64,000 bases of DNA from Aquibacillus rhizosphaerae (GCF_030282825.1 NZ_JASTZU010000041.1:124001-188000); one strand, 5' to 3'; shown: positions 9,026-18,008, counted from the first letter of the stretch. Translations and numbers: made by a program. Notes: a model not told the origin generated them from the sequence alone.

Positions 9026-9646
9026 ATGAAATTAGAAAAAATCCCATTAGGTCCGTTGGGAACTAATTGTTATGTGGTGCATAATGATAAACAAGCTATT
9101 ATTTTTGATCCAGGTGGGGAAAGCGGCAAATTAATTGACTTAATAAATGAAAAAAATTTAAAACCTATTGCTGTTTGCCTTACACATGCTCATTTTGATC
9201 ATATCGGAGCTGTAGATGATATTAAAAATTATTATAACATTGAAGTGTATGTGCATAAAAATGAACAAGAGTGGTTAACAGATGCTAATTTAAATGGTTC
9301 AGCTTTGTTTATGGGTGGTGGAATCACAACAAGTGCTGCAGAACATTACTTAAAGAATGGACAGATGACACTAGGTTCTTTTAGATTTGAAGTTCGTCAC
9401 GTGCCTGGACATTCACCTGGTGGAGTCATATTTATATTTCATGATGAAAACTTTGTTATTGGTGGAGATAGTTTGTTTCACAATGGGATAGGTAGAACAG
9501 ATTTACCTGGTGGCAATATGGAGCAACTATTAAAAAGTATTAAAAAACAAATGTTCACATTGCGTAATGACTATATTGTACATCCAGGTCATGGAAAAGA
9601 AACAACTATAGAATACGAGAAAAAAAATAATACATTTTTAAAATAA
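9026..9646 (+). CDS. yqgX: metallo-beta-lactamase fold hydrolase (glyoxalase II-like)
   Basis: A cytosolic MBL-fold hydrolase of about 206 aa. The dinuclear metal motif THAHFDHIG sits near residue 57, followed by the HVPGHSPGG and FHNGIGRTDLPGG motifs and a C-terminal HPGHGKETT. The family includes YqgX, which resembles hydroxyacylglutathione hydrolases; in bacilli the substrate may be a bacillithiol thioester (inference). The start at 9026 is chosen because of AGAAGGAGAA directly before it; an upstream in-frame start is unnecessary. Confidence 0.93.
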   Translation: MKLEKIPLGPLGTNCYVVHNDKQAIIFDPGGESGKLIDLINEKNLKPIAVCLTHAHFDHIGAVDDIKNYYNIEVYVHKNEQEWLTDANLNGSALFMGGGITTSAAEHYLKNGQMTLGSFRFEVRHVPGHSPGGVIFIFHDENFVIGGDSLFHNGIGRTDLPGGNMEQLLKSIKKQMFTLRNDYIVHPGHGKETTIEYEKKNNTFLK

Positions 9647-9689
9647 AGTCTCCAGTAACAAAATAATCAATTTCTTTTATCTCTCACAA

Positions 9690-9915
9690 GTTGAGTGATG
9701 ATATGCCGCTATGACAAAACACTCGCTTTCCATTGGGAACGCTACCTTGAAAAGAATAAGACTTTTTCTACGTGCGATTTCATTTCACTGGAGCTTTCCT
9801 TACTATTGTGGGGTCTTCACACTGTTCCTTTCCCACTGAGGACTCGCATTTTTTCTTCGATGAGTATAACTTACATGAGAAAGGTGAGTCAAAAGCGTAG
9901 CGCGTTTCTTTAGCC
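9690..9915. repeat. degenerate Bacillaceae intergenic repeat (MITE-like)
   Basis: The segment starts at about 9711 with ATGACAAAACACTCGCTTTCC and ends near CACTGAGGACTCGCATTTT. This pattern is typical of a dispersed inverted-repeat family in Oceanobacillus-like genomes, whose intact copies begin ACTCGCTTTCCGCGGG. A 72-codon open frame across it is not gene-like. Many substitutions show that it is a relic. Assignment is from memory of the motif and not from a search. Confidence 0.5.
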
Positions 9916-9930
9916 TGATAAAAAGTTTAA

Positions 9931-9961
9931 AAAAACCCATTCTTCGCTAGAATGGGTTTTT
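9931..9961. terminator. intrinsic terminator
   Basis: A perfect stem AAAACCCATTCT/AGAATGGGTTTT, symmetric enough to work in both directions, between yqgX and yqgY. Confidence 0.85.
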
Positions 9962-10070
9962 AAGGGGATGTGTGTTGCTTGTCGGTTAGGAATAAAGCAA
10001 TATTATTTTAAATTAACTAGAATAACTTACTTGTCACAAGAGAATTATCTATATTTTAAAACTTACTAAT

Positions 10071-10313
10071 TTAATGTCCGAAACCGGGAACTAGTATGAA
10101 GTTCGTATAATAAGTGAACCCAACCATAAACACGGTACAATAAGCACCAAATAAGTACATGTACATGCGTTCAGATAAATTTAGGAAACCGACCCCTAAG
10201 AAGAAAACAGTTTGTGCTAAAAATAAGAAAGCCATGCTATGCATATCCCCAACAAAAAACATAACAGTGAAAATCGCTGTCCAAAAAGAAAGCACCCGAA
10301 ACATTCTGTCCAT
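10071..10313 (-). CDS. yqgY: YqgY family membrane protein (DUF2626)
   Basis: An 80-residue protein with three hydrophobic segments (about 6-20, 26-45 and 53-72). It carries the family motifs MDRMFRV at the start, NLSERMYMY in the middle and a PGFGH ending. This matches B. subtilis YqgY (DUF2626), which lies at the same place. GGAGG lies upstream of the ATG on the minus strand. Role unknown. Confidence 0.88.
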   Translation of the reverse strand: MDRMFRVLSFWTAIFTVMFFVGDMHSMAFLFLAQTVFFLGVGFLNLSERMYMYLFGAYCTVFMVGFTYYTNFILVPGFGH

Positions 10314-10446
10314 ACTTTCCCCTCCTTTACATAGTTATGTATCATCGTTATTATATACGAGTTATAAGAGATTGTAAATCAATCTTAATATATCCATCGT
10401 TTTTTTGTATATACTATTTTATTAATTAATTTCAGTTAATATAAAT

Positions 10447-10476
10447 AAAAATGCTCTTGGTGTACAAGAGCATTTT
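10447..10476. terminator. bidirectional terminator after tRNA-Gln
   Basis: Stem AAAATGCTCTTG/CAAGAGCATTTT, downstream of the minus-strand tRNA. Confidence 0.85.
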
Positions 10477-10492
10477 ACATTATCAGGGTATA

Positions 10493-10564
10493 CTGGGCTA
10501 GCTGGATTCGAACCAACGAATGACGGAATCAAAATCCGCTGCCTTACCGCTTGGCTATAGCCCA
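10493..10564 (-). tRNA. trnQ: tRNA-Gln (anticodon UUG)
   Basis: Read on the minus strand, a full cloverleaf is seen: acceptor TGGGCTA/TAGCCCA with discriminator G, the D arm GCC...GGC, an anticodon stem CGGA/TCCG whose loop TTTTGAT contains TTG, and a T arm with GGTTCGAATCC. No CCA is encoded. It lies between yqgY and the end of comGG. Confidence 0.96.
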
Positions 10565-10623
10565 ATGTCTTACAACAATAGCTTTGACATTTTTTATAAT
10601 TCTATACATTTTTTTAGCTTATT

Positions 10624-11007
10624 TTAAAGATTCATTTCGATTTTTTCTATTCTGCCATAATTACCACCATTGTCGGATGTGGCATGGTACTCAATAATTA
10701 ATTGGTTCCCACCTCTAATCTTATAATTAATTTTAACAAATCCGTATGGATATTCGTATGTTAGTTGTCCGTCTTCAGTAATATCCTCCATCACTAATTC
10801 TTTTGAGAATTGATAGTCACTCATTTGAAGTAAGGTTTCTAGTTTAATTTGTTCTAATTGCAGTTCTGTCATTTCGATATGGTTCTTATAGATGGAAAGA
10901 CAGGATGTAAGCACCATTAATACAAGTACAGCTAGGAACATTATATAGGGGAAAATAAACCCATTACTATTATGCATTGTTTTAGTAAAAGCTGATTTTT
11001 TTTTCAT
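10624..11007 (-). CDS. comGG: ComGG, minor competence pseudopilin
   Basis: The last gene of the comG operon. It has an N-terminal hydrophobic helix (about residues 17-38) preceded by NSNGFIFPYIM, a diverged prepilin-like region, then a small soluble domain. The ATG at 11007 is chosen over an upstream in-frame start because AGGGAGAATTGT precedes it. It overlaps the end of comGF by a few codons. In B. subtilis ComGG joins the minor pseudopilin complex of the DNA-uptake pilus. Assigned mainly by position and topology. Confidence 0.82.
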   Translation of the reverse strand: MKKKSAFTKTMHNSNGFIFPYIMFLAVLVLMVLTSCLSIYKNHIEMTELQLEQIKLETLLQMSDYQFSKELVMEDITEDGQLTYEYPYGFVKINYKIRGGNQLIIEYHATSDNGGNYGRIEKIEMNL

Positions 11008-11428
11008 ACAATTCTCCCTGTAATGTTGTGATTTTAATATGGACTCCAAAAGATGTATCTTCAATAAGCATTTCTTTAATATCCCTTAGCAATATTTCAT
11101 GACCAGTTCCTTTTAGTTGTCTTCGTATTAATTGGTTGTATTGTTCTATTGTTAATATGTCACCATTAGATTGTTGAAGGGATAAGGTGGAATTATTAAC
11201 GGAATAGTTTGTGGCGTTATGAAGTTCATCTGTAACAAAGTGAAAGAATTGTCTAGTAGCAAGTTCATCATAAAAAGAAGTTTGGTCTGTTAAGCTGAAT
11301 ATAAATGGAATCAGAGGTAGCATAATAAATAATACTGTCAGTGCAAAAAGAACTGATATAAGAGAAAAACCTTTTTCACTTTTTTGTATAACCGTAAAGG
11401 CAGAGTTCTTCTTTAACTTGTTTTGCAT
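10982..11428 (-). CDS. comGF: ComGF, minor competence pseudopilin
   Basis: A pseudopilin with the motif KGFSLISVLFALTVLF (prepilin peptidase site before the hydrophobic helix) and a soluble C-terminal domain of about 100 residues. It is a component of the transformation pseudopilus at the cell membrane. The start is unclear: an ATG at 11428 or a GTG at 11443, both inside comGE and neither with a strong ribosome site, so translation is probably coupled to comGE. Both choices give a leader longer than usual. Confidence 0.85.
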   Translation of the reverse strand: MQNKLKKNSAFTVIQKSEKGFSLISVLFALTVLFIMLPLIPFIFSLTDQTSFYDELATRQFFHFVTDELHNATNYSVNNSTLSLQQSNGDILTIEQYNQLIRRQLKGTGHEILLRDIKEMLIEDTSFGVHIKITTLQGELYEKKISFY

Positions 11429-11717
11429 TATTCCAACGTGCACACCCTTTCACTAATGAACTATCTTCCGTAAATGAGACCTCGACCTTTTGGTTGTCTA
11501 TGTTGATATCTTTTTTAATAGGAGTTTTGAAGTCTGTAGCTAAGACAATTTGTAATTCATCATGGAGAACTGATTGTATGTTTCGTCGCTCTTTTAAGAT
11601 ATGTTCTTCTATTGTTAACTGATAAAAAATAGGTGTTACCGTAAGCATGATCGTTACAAAGACACTAAAAGATGCAACTACTTCTGTTATCAGAAAACCT
11701 CTAGAGTTCATTTTCAA
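11376..11717 (-). CDS. comGE: ComGE, minor competence pseudopilin
   Basis: A short pseudopilin. SRGFLITEVVASFSVFV is the type IV prepilin signal and helix, and a cysteine pair (KGCARW, ELCLYG) lies in the C-terminal domain. I place the start at TTG 11717 because AAGGAGC lies 7-8 bases upstream; the next ATG (11711) would have a 14-base spacing. The 3' end runs into comGF. Role: minor subunit of the DNA-uptake pilus. Confidence 0.83.
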   Translation of the reverse strand: MKMNSRGFLITEVVASFSVFVTIMLTVTPIFYQLTIEEHILKERRNIQSVLHDELQIVLATDFKTPIKKDINIDNQKVEVSFTEDSSLVKGCARWNNAKQVKEELCLYGYTKK

Positions 11718-12144
11718 TAATATAGCTCCTTCCTTTACCAAATGGAAAGTAAATACTATACTTCCGTGTAGGCGTTTTTACATAAAACATACCTGGTTTT
11801 TTAATGGTGCCGTTAATTGTAAAAGAGATTGGTGCTGATAGAGTATTCAAATCAACCAACCAATTTTTTGGATATTCTCGTTTAACGAGAACTTCTCCAA
11901 GGCCACCTGTTTTAATTTCATAGCTATGTTCATTTGGCAATATTGTTAAGTAGGCATTGTCTCTACTGACCATTGAGATTTGTTGTAGATATAACACATC
12001 GCTTTGAAATAGCCGGAAAAACTGGTTTGCTTGATTTTGATATAAACTATGTGACTGAAATGACAAACCTATAACTAAAAATAAAGAAACAATACTTAAA
12101 ACTATTAGAGTTTCAATTAATGTAAATCCTTGTTCTTGTCTCAT
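11701..12144 (-). CDS. comGD: ComGD, competence pseudopilin
   Basis: A class III prepilin: the QGFTLIETLIVLSIVSLFLV N-terminus (cleavage after the Gly), one helix, then a beta-rich domain. Its ATG overlaps the comGC stop (TAATG), so the two are translationally coupled. Part of the competence pseudopilus that brings DNA through the cell wall. Confidence 0.9.
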   Translation of the reverse strand: MRQEQGFTLIETLIVLSIVSLFLVIGLSFQSHSLYQNQANQFFRLFQSDVLYLQQISMVSRDNAYLTILPNEHSYEIKTGGLGEVLVKREYPKNWLVDLNTLSAPISFTINGTIKKPGMFYVKTPTRKYSIYFPFGKGRSYIIENEL

Positions 12145-12458
12145 TATTCAATTACTACGACTTCAATCGGTTTCGTTTTATCTTCTGTCAGTTGAATTTT
12201 TTTGGTGCCATTAGCACAAGTATCTTTTTTTAAATACCCTTCACTAATTAATATAGTAACTGACTGCGGGGCAGATCCGTTATCGATTTTATATGATTGT
12301 AGTTGATTTTCTGCCATTTGTACTAAGGCATCGCAACCTTTGTTTTGAACTTGTTCATTTTTATCTGCTAAATTTGGTATCAGTAAAATTAATAATGTAC
12401 TAATAATTGTTAATACAATGAGCATTTCTATTAATGTAAAAGCTTTTTCGTTTTCCAT
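12144..12458 (-). CDS. comGC: ComGC, major competence pseudopilin
   Basis: The main pilus subunit of 104 aa. The prepilin signal is KAFTLIEMLIVLTII: the residue before the cleavage site is Ala, where most homologues have Gly. Cysteines in KGCDAL and DTCANG can form the stabilising disulfide seen in B. subtilis ComGC. A GAGG-type ribosome site lies upstream. ComC peptidase is not in this window. Confidence 0.94.
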   Translation of the reverse strand: MENEKAFTLIEMLIVLTIISTLLILLIPNLADKNEQVQNKGCDALVQMAENQLQSYKIDNGSAPQSVTILISEGYLKKDTCANGTKKIQLTEDKTKPIEVVVIE

Positions 12459-12474
12459 TTGAGAATTCCTCTTT

Positions 12475-13533
12475 TCAAATATTTTGTATAAGTTGAAACA
12501 TAGGTAGCATAAGTGATAAGTAAATAAAGATAATCAATGCAGCCATTACAATGAAAAAAATTGGTTGAATTAAAGAGATTATTTTTTTCATCTTTTCTTC
12601 CATATAATTCATTAAAAATTCAGCATACATGGTTAAATCGACAACTAAATCATCATTATTTGAATTTTTTTGAAAGATGGAGGATAACTCATTTTCTAGT
12701 AAATAACAGGATGGGAGTGCAGAAGTTAGAGGGTGGCCTTTTTGTAATTCATTAATTAAGAGATCCGAATAAAAAGAGATAATAGGGATGTTTGGGTTAG
12801 CTTTTAATATGTGTAAGCTTTGTTTAAGAGAAATTCCAGCATAAAGAAGAGAGCTTAAATGGATGGAAAATAAAAAGGTTGTGTTCAGTCTTTGGAAAGT
12901 TCGTATAATTGGTATTTTTTTATAAATATTAATTTGTTCTTCAGCATCCAGTTTATCCTTCTTAACCATCCAATATAGAAAGAAACCTATAACTATGATT
13001 GATCCAACAAAAATTCCGTTAAATAATATATCTATAATAGATATAGAAATTTTGTTAAACAACGATGATTGTCCTGTTGATGAGAATAACTGTATAAAAG
13101 AAGGATATACGGAGTTCTTAACGAAATAGAGTAAGATAATAAATAACAAGAACAATACAAGTGGATACCTAGTTGATTGTTTGAATTTCTTTATGAAATC
13201 TAACTGTTGTTGTAGCATCAAACAACATTGTTTTAAGGATGTTTTCAAATCACCATGTGCCATCGCAAAATACATAAAAGATACAATTTTTTCATCAAAG
13301 TTTGCTTGAAATAATGCTTGGTTTAGTGGTTTTCCTTGCTTTAAAGTATTAGAAATAGATGAAGCTTTCTCTACCCATCTATGGTCCCATTGGATTACTT
13401 CTAATGCGTTTGTTAAGGTGTAGCCATTTTCTAATAAACGATGTAGTTGTGATAAAAACTTATGTTGTTCTTGAATTGGTAATTTTGTTCTTTTATTTTG
13501 TAAATACTTCTTCGGTCGTAAAACCGTAGGCAT
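12475..13533 (-). CDS. comGB: ComGB, pseudopilus assembly membrane protein (GspF family)
   Basis: A polytopic GspF/PilC-type platform protein of 352 aa. Two homologous cytoplasmic helical domains (about 20-120 and 225-320) each precede membrane segments near 135-155, 180-200 and 325-348. It anchors the ComGA ATPase and assembles ComGC at the membrane. The start at 13533 has a textbook AAGGAGGAAAGCAT leader and overlaps the end of comGA by 41 bp. Confidence 0.93.
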   Translation of the reverse strand: MPTVLRPKKYLQNKRTKLPIQEQHKFLSQLHRLLENGYTLTNALEVIQWDHRWVEKASSISNTLKQGKPLNQALFQANFDEKIVSFMYFAMAHGDLKTSLKQCCLMLQQQLDFIKKFKQSTRYPLVLFLLFIILLYFVKNSVYPSFIQLFSSTGQSSLFNKISISIIDILFNGIFVGSIIVIGFFLYWMVKKDKLDAEEQINIYKKIPIIRTFQRLNTTFLFSIHLSSLLYAGISLKQSLHILKANPNIPIISFYSDLLINELQKGHPLTSALPSCYLLENELSSIFQKNSNNDDLVVDLTMYAEFLMNYMEEKMKKIISLIQPIFFIVMAALIIFIYLSLMLPMFQLIQNI

Positions 13534-14500
13534 ATGCTTTCCTCCTTAATTGTTCAAAGGAAGTAAAGGCCTCTTTAGCGCTAATCTTATTATTTTGAAT
13601 GGCCTGTTTAAGCTGGTTTTTATCTAGTAACTCTAAAATGGCAGCTCTTGAGGGTAGGTGAGAGTTTGTGGTGATTGGGAGTAGCTGTAGAGATGCGACT
13701 GCAATTAAACTTTGTTCTAGGTCGGTTTTTTTTATCCCCATTTCCAGTAAGCGGTGAATAGTACCGATAGCATTCTTAGCATGAAGTGTGCTTAACACTA
13801 GGTGACCAGTATAAGATGCATGAAAAGCGAAGTGTGCCGTTTCTCTATCTCTAATTTCACCGACCATAATAATATCTGGATCATGGCGCAATGCAGCTTT
13901 TAGTCCGACATTATAGCTAACACCCGACTTTTCATTTACTTGCACCTGAAGTATATTACTTATTTCTTTTTCGATTGGATCTTCTAAAGTTATTGTTTGG
14001 AAGGAATGTTCAGTAAGAAGTGATTGAAGTAGGGCGTAAAGTGTAGTAGTCTTACCGCTCCCTGTTGGTCCGGTGAATAAAATAATTCCTGAACGATGTG
14101 TAATCCATTGTTTTATTTTACTTAATTGGTTTGGGAATAAAAATAACTGCTCTAACTGAAGTAATTCTTGTTGAGGAAGCAAACGAATGGCTAAACTTTC
14201 TTGTGAATTGACAGGAAGTGTTGATAATCGTAAGGAAAAATTGTGTTGAATTGTCTTAAAGGAGATCGTCCCATGTTGAGGTTTTCTTGTTTCACCAATA
14301 TCCATTCCTGATGTGAATTTATAATAGGTGAGAAGTGTTTCATATTGGTTTAATCCAATAGTGTGGTGGGATATTCGTTTACCATGTACTCGAAAATAAA
14401 TGGCTGTTTCTTTTTCAGAAGGACAAAAGTGGATATCTGATGCGGTAGCTTGGATGGCTGATAGAAGTAATTTGTTGGAAAATACTGCTGCTGGATTCAA
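13493..14500 (-). CDS. comGA: ComGA, competence pilus assembly ATPase (GspE family)
   Basis: The cytoplasmic secretion ATPase that powers pseudopilus assembly. Walker A is FTGPTGSGKTTTLY, followed by the Asp box LEDPIE, Walker B PDIIMVGEIRD and the His box STLHAKNA. I prefer the TTG at 14500: GAGGTG lies 9 bases upstream and the alignment with B. subtilis ComGA (LIEEA...ASDIH) then fits. A GTG at 14512 is the alternative but overlaps that ribosome site. The upstream region is rich in A and T runs, as expected for ComK sites, but I cannot define a clear AT-box pair. Confidence 0.94.
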   Translation of the reverse strand: MNPAAVFSNKLLLSAIQATASDIHFCPSEKETAIYFRVHGKRISHHTIGLNQYETLLTYYKFTSGMDIGETRKPQHGTISFKTIQHNFSLRLSTLPVNSQESLAIRLLPQQELLQLEQLFLFPNQLSKIKQWITHRSGIILFTGPTGSGKTTTLYALLQSLLTEHSFQTITLEDPIEKEISNILQVQVNEKSGVSYNVGLKAALRHDPDIIMVGEIRDRETAHFAFHASYTGHLVLSTLHAKNAIGTIHRLLEMGIKKTDLEQSLIAVASLQLLPITTNSHLPSRAAILELLDKNQLKQAIQNNKISAKEAFTSFEQLRRKAYAYGFTTEEVFTK

Positions 14501-14600
14501 TAAATAGTTCACCTCGCTTTTTCTAGATGATACAATATTCGACAGGAAAAAAATATATCCTTCTAAAAATATAAAATATTTTCAACAAAGGAGATTTTAA

Positions 14601-15095
14601 ATGAAAAGTATATATTTAATTGGTTTTATGGGAAGTGGCAAGACTAGTGTAGCAAAACGCTTATCAGAGGTATTGCATGTATCTCTTATTGACACAGACG
14701 ACTTGATTGAAGAAACTTACCAGACAACCATTGCTAATATCTTCGCTAAAAGTGGAGAAAAAACATTTCGTGATTATGAAACAGATATTTTAAGAAAAAC
14801 TCCAATAAAAGATAGGATTATATCAACAGGTGGAGGTATTATCGAGCGCCAGGAAAATATTGATTGGTTGAAGAGTAATGGTATTGTAATTTATTTGCAG
14901 ACAAGTTGGCAAGAAATTGTACATAGACTAAAAGATGATTCTGCACGTCCGATTTGGAATAATGAACAGAGAGATAAGAAAAAAATGTTAGAAAAAAGAG
15001 ATATAAAGTATAAAGAAACAGCAGATTACATTATTATTACGGATGGCAAAACACCTGAGATGATTGTGAATGAACTTATTACACTTATAAAATAA
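14601..15095 (+). CDS. aroK: shikimate kinase
   Basis: Phosphorylates shikimate at O3 with ATP (aromatic amino acid pathway). 164 aa. Walker A GFMGSGKTSVAK is at residues 8-19, the shikimate-binding DTDDLIEE and GEKTFRDYE motifs follow, then STGGGII and the lid Arg in DSARPIW. AAAGGAG precedes the ATG. It is divergent from comG, as in B. subtilis. Confidence 0.95.
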   Translation: MKSIYLIGFMGSGKTSVAKRLSEVLHVSLIDTDDLIEETYQTTIANIFAKSGEKTFRDYETDILRKTPIKDRIISTGGGIIERQENIDWLKSNGIVIYLQTSWQEIVHRLKDDSARPIWNNEQRDKKKMLEKRDIKYKETADYIIITDGKTPEMIVNELITLIK

Positions 15096-15142
15096 TCAAT
15101 TAAGGATAAAATAGACATATAACATAAACTGAGGTGATATTA

Positions 15143-15328
15143 ATGTCCGGTAATGATTATATGAAATTTATGACCCAAGAGATAGTGAAGTATATGGATA
15201 TGCCTCAAGAAGAAAAAAAGAAAAGAAAACAGGAAAAACATTTTCGCAAAAAACAAGAAAGCATGTCTAGTCGGTGGTTTGGATTGTTACCGTTTGCCTT
15301 TAAACTATTAGTGAAAAAGAAAAAGTAG
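15143..15328 (+). CDS. yqzE: YqzE family small basic protein
   Basis: A 61-residue protein. The helical N-terminus MSGNDYMKFMTQEIVKYM is followed by a highly charged Lys/Glu/Arg stretch, then a hydrophobic RWFGLLPFAFKLL segment and a KKKK end. It matches B. subtilis YqzE by sequence pattern and position after aroK. The start at 15143 follows GAGGTG with seven-base spacing. Function unknown. Confidence 0.85.
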   Translation: MSGNDYMKFMTQEIVKYMDMPQEEKKKRKQEKHFRKKQESMSSRWFGLLPFAFKLLVKKKK

Positions 15329-15359
15329 TAGGTTCCTTAGTGGATCCTACTACTTTTTT
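15321..15359. terminator. bidirectional terminator between yqzE and yqhG
   Basis: Stem AAAAGTAGTAGG/CCTACTACTTTT with T-runs on both strands. It overlaps the ends of both convergent genes. Confidence 0.9.
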
Positions 15360-16182
15360 GATTATCTGAACTAGGGGAAAGCATTATTCTGTTAGAGGTC
15401 ACTTGGGATAAATAAAACAAACCACCGTTTATTACTGATAGATGAATGGTTGGTTTAAAAAGACTTTCTATGTCTTTTACTTCCTGTTCAAATCGATTTT
15501 CATAGGCTTCATCATCTGTTGTGTTGTGATAAAAATGTTCAAGTAACTTTTTTTCTTCTTGTAGATGATTCCAAGACTCTTCTGCCCAGGAATGGTCTTT
15601 ATGCTGTAAATAATCTTCAAAGTAATTTATGATTCGTTGATATCCACTTTTTAGCCGTATCATCGGTGTCATCGTGTAACTAAAATCTGCAATAGATGAT
15701 TGTAATCTTACTTGTTCAAGGTGATTCATCATGTCTATTTTCATTGCACCATTTATTAATTGAAGTCCCATCGAAATAATTTCGTCTTTTTTGTGTTTGC
15801 CTGTATAGCTTATTTCCATATTTATGATAAGCCAAGGAACGAGAGCGGTTCTTTGTCCGGTCTCTATTTGTTCAAAAAGTCTAGCGAATTTACCTTGGGT
15901 CGTAAGTGTATAAAATATTTGATGTAATCGTGGACTTCCAAAGTGAATCCATTCGCCTTCTTCTTCACGTCTATCTGGATTAGTAATTAAGCTCATTTTC
16001 ATTGGTTCACCTGGATAACCTAGCTTTTTAACATATTGCCAGTAGAAAGGACGGTTCATGAGGAGCTCATCCATTGTATCGTTTAGTTGTATTTGTAATT
16101 TTCCATTGTGATTTTCTATTACTTCACATTCGTTTGCTGTAAAATAATCCGTGAGAAAATCATGAAGATTCGCGAGTGTCAT
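15337..16182 (-). CDS. yqhG: YqhG family protein
   Basis: A 281-residue cytoplasmic protein, mixed alpha/beta with a long charged helical region near residues 190-230. It matches the conserved neighbour of the SNF2 helicase YqhH in Bacillus. The start at 16182 is set by GAGGAGGACTTCA; the first codons overlap the end of yqhH by 23 bp, so the two are coupled. The biochemical role is unknown, but constant pairing suggests a helicase partner (inference). Confidence 0.88.
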   Translation of the reverse strand: MTLANLHDFLTDYFTANECEVIENHNGKLQIQLNDTMDELLMNRPFYWQYVKKLGYPGEPMKMSLITNPDRREEEGEWIHFGSPRLHQIFYTLTTQGKFARLFEQIETGQRTALVPWLIINMEISYTGKHKKDEIISMGLQLINGAMKIDMMNHLEQVRLQSSIADFSYTMTPMIRLKSGYQRIINYFEDYLQHKDHSWAEESWNHLQEEKKLLEHFYHNTTDDEAYENRFEQEVKDIESLFKPTIHLSVINGGLFYLSQVTSNRIMLSPSSDNQKSSRIH

Positions 16183-17830
16183 TGAAGTCCTCCTCAGAAT
16201 AATTATTTTGTGCATAGGATATGACGGAAGAGAGATTCTCTAGTTTGATTTTTGCTTCGCCCTCCGTTGCAGATTCTTGAAAAATAGATTGTATTTCTTC
16301 TTCCACATCTCCTATTTCTAATTCAGCTAAAATAGCATCTAAGTTTCCTACAACACGTTCGAAAAGTTGTATTTTTTCATATAGAAGTTTTAACACATGT
16401 TCTTCCATTGTATTTTTAATGGCAAAATTATAGATGTTTACATCGTGTTCTTGACCAAAACGATGAATTCGTCCAATCCTTTGCTCTAAGCGCATAGGAT
16501 TCCAAGGAAGATCATAGTTAATCATATTGTTACAAAACTGAAGATTAATACCCTCACCACCAGCTTCCGTAGCGATTAAAACTTGAGCTTTATTTTGGAA
16601 TAATTGTCTCATCCAGTCTTTTTTACCTCTTTTGAAGCCTCCTCGAAAAGGAACCGAAGAGATGCCATGTTGTTGAAGGTACAATTGTAAATAAAATTGA
16701 GTCGCTCGATATTCCGTGAAAATAATAAACTTTTCATCTGTATCTTCAATTAATTCAATTACCTTTTCAGCTTTCGCGTGATGTGGCATCTCTTCAATTA
16801 GATTTAAGAAGTTTTCAAAATCGGTTCTATTGGCTATTCCTTTATCCTGATTAAGCATTTTTTTTAGCGAAAGATAACATGCTTCCCTTGATGAACATAA
16901 TTCCCGTGTATAAGTAATCGATGAAAAATTGGCGGCTTCACTAGTAATTCTTTTTAGCTCATTATATGCTTCTTGTTCTTTTTCTGAAAAATCAATGTAG
17001 ATCGTTTCAACTTTCCTTTTTGTCCAATCAATTCCCGTGTCTTCCCTTCGGTTTCTAACCATTACTTTTTGAATTAATTGTTTTAAATGCGCATCATTAA
17101 ATAAGTTTTTTCTGTCTCTACCAAATTGCTTCGTGAACTCTTCATAATTCCCAAGGTAACCTGGCTTAAGAATCGACACCAAATTAAAAATGTCCGATAA
17201 TTTATTTTGAACAGGTGTTGCCGTTAATAATAGGCAATACTTCTTCTTCAACTTTCGTACAAATTCATAATTTTTTGTTTTATGGTTTTTTAATTTATGT
17301 GCTTCATCTATTAAAACGAAATCATATTCTTGTTCTAGAATAATGTCTCTATGAGGTTGTCTTTTTGCTGTATCAATAGAAGTAATCACTATATTGTTTT
17401 GGTCCCAAACAGGACGCTTTCTTTGTGAAATAGCTGGAATATAGAATTTTTGACTTAATTCATTAGCCCATTGATTAACCAAGGATGCTGGCACTAGAAT
17501 TAAAGCTTTTTTCACTAAGCCACGAATCATGTATTCTTTTAAAATAAGACCTGCTTCGATAGTCTTACCTAAACCAACCTCATCTGCTAAAATTCCACGT
17601 CCATTCATTTCTTCAACAACTTGTTGAGCGCATTCTAGTTGGTGATTTAAGAAATTCATTTGTGGAAGACGCTTAGGTGCAGTTAATCCTTTAAAATCTT
17701 TTGTTACTGTAGCCAGGGAAGATTGATAAGACATTTTAAATATGTCCCAAGTGCTAAATGGACCATCATGATCGAGTTTAGTTTCTAGTTGGTCAATAAA
17801 GTCATAGTCACGATTAAGTTCTATATTCAT
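16160..17830 (-). CDS. yqhH: SNF2/RapA-type DEAD/H helicase
   Basis: A 556-aa SNF2-family ATPase. Motif I is ADEVGLGKTIEAG near residue 85, motif II DEAHKL, motif III LTATPVQN, and the C-terminal helicase lobe ends in QRIGRIHRFGQ (motif VI). Length matches B. subtilis YqhH. Family members remodel protein-nucleic acid complexes such as RNA polymerase (RapA); the exact target is unknown. The start at 17830 is the ATG eight bases after AGAGGTGG. It is co-transcribed with yqhG and divergent from the glycine riboswitch. Confidence 0.92.
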   Translation of the reverse strand: MNIELNRDYDFIDQLETKLDHDGPFSTWDIFKMSYQSSLATVTKDFKGLTAPKRLPQMNFLNHQLECAQQVVEEMNGRGILADEVGLGKTIEAGLILKEYMIRGLVKKALILVPASLVNQWANELSQKFYIPAISQRKRPVWDQNNIVITSIDTAKRQPHRDIILEQEYDFVLIDEAHKLKNHKTKNYEFVRKLKKKYCLLLTATPVQNKLSDIFNLVSILKPGYLGNYEEFTKQFGRDRKNLFNDAHLKQLIQKVMVRNRREDTGIDWTKRKVETIYIDFSEKEQEAYNELKRITSEAANFSSITYTRELCSSREACYLSLKKMLNQDKGIANRTDFENFLNLIEEMPHHAKAEKVIELIEDTDEKFIIFTEYRATQFYLQLYLQQHGISSVPFRGGFKRGKKDWMRQLFQNKAQVLIATEAGGEGINLQFCNNMINYDLPWNPMRLEQRIGRIHRFGQEHDVNIYNFAIKNTMEEHVLKLLYEKIQLFERVVGNLDAILAELEIGDVEEEIQSIFQESATEGEAKIKLENLSSVISYAQNNYSEEDFNDTRESS

Positions 17831-18008
17831 ATAATAATCCACCTCTTTTAAGCTGTTTTCTAAAAATTCTTAACACAAACATGTTTTGCTATGATATAAT
17901 ACTTTTAATTTCTTGTATGAAAAGTAGTTGTAATAGTAGTTTGGAAGTATAATCATAATTATTAGTATGTCCAGGTTTTAATAATTTAAAATAAGCGAAT
18001 GATTACAA

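Noticed and set aside
9695-9913. 72-codon open frame
   Set aside because: No ribosome site, poor composition, and it runs through a MITE-like relic.
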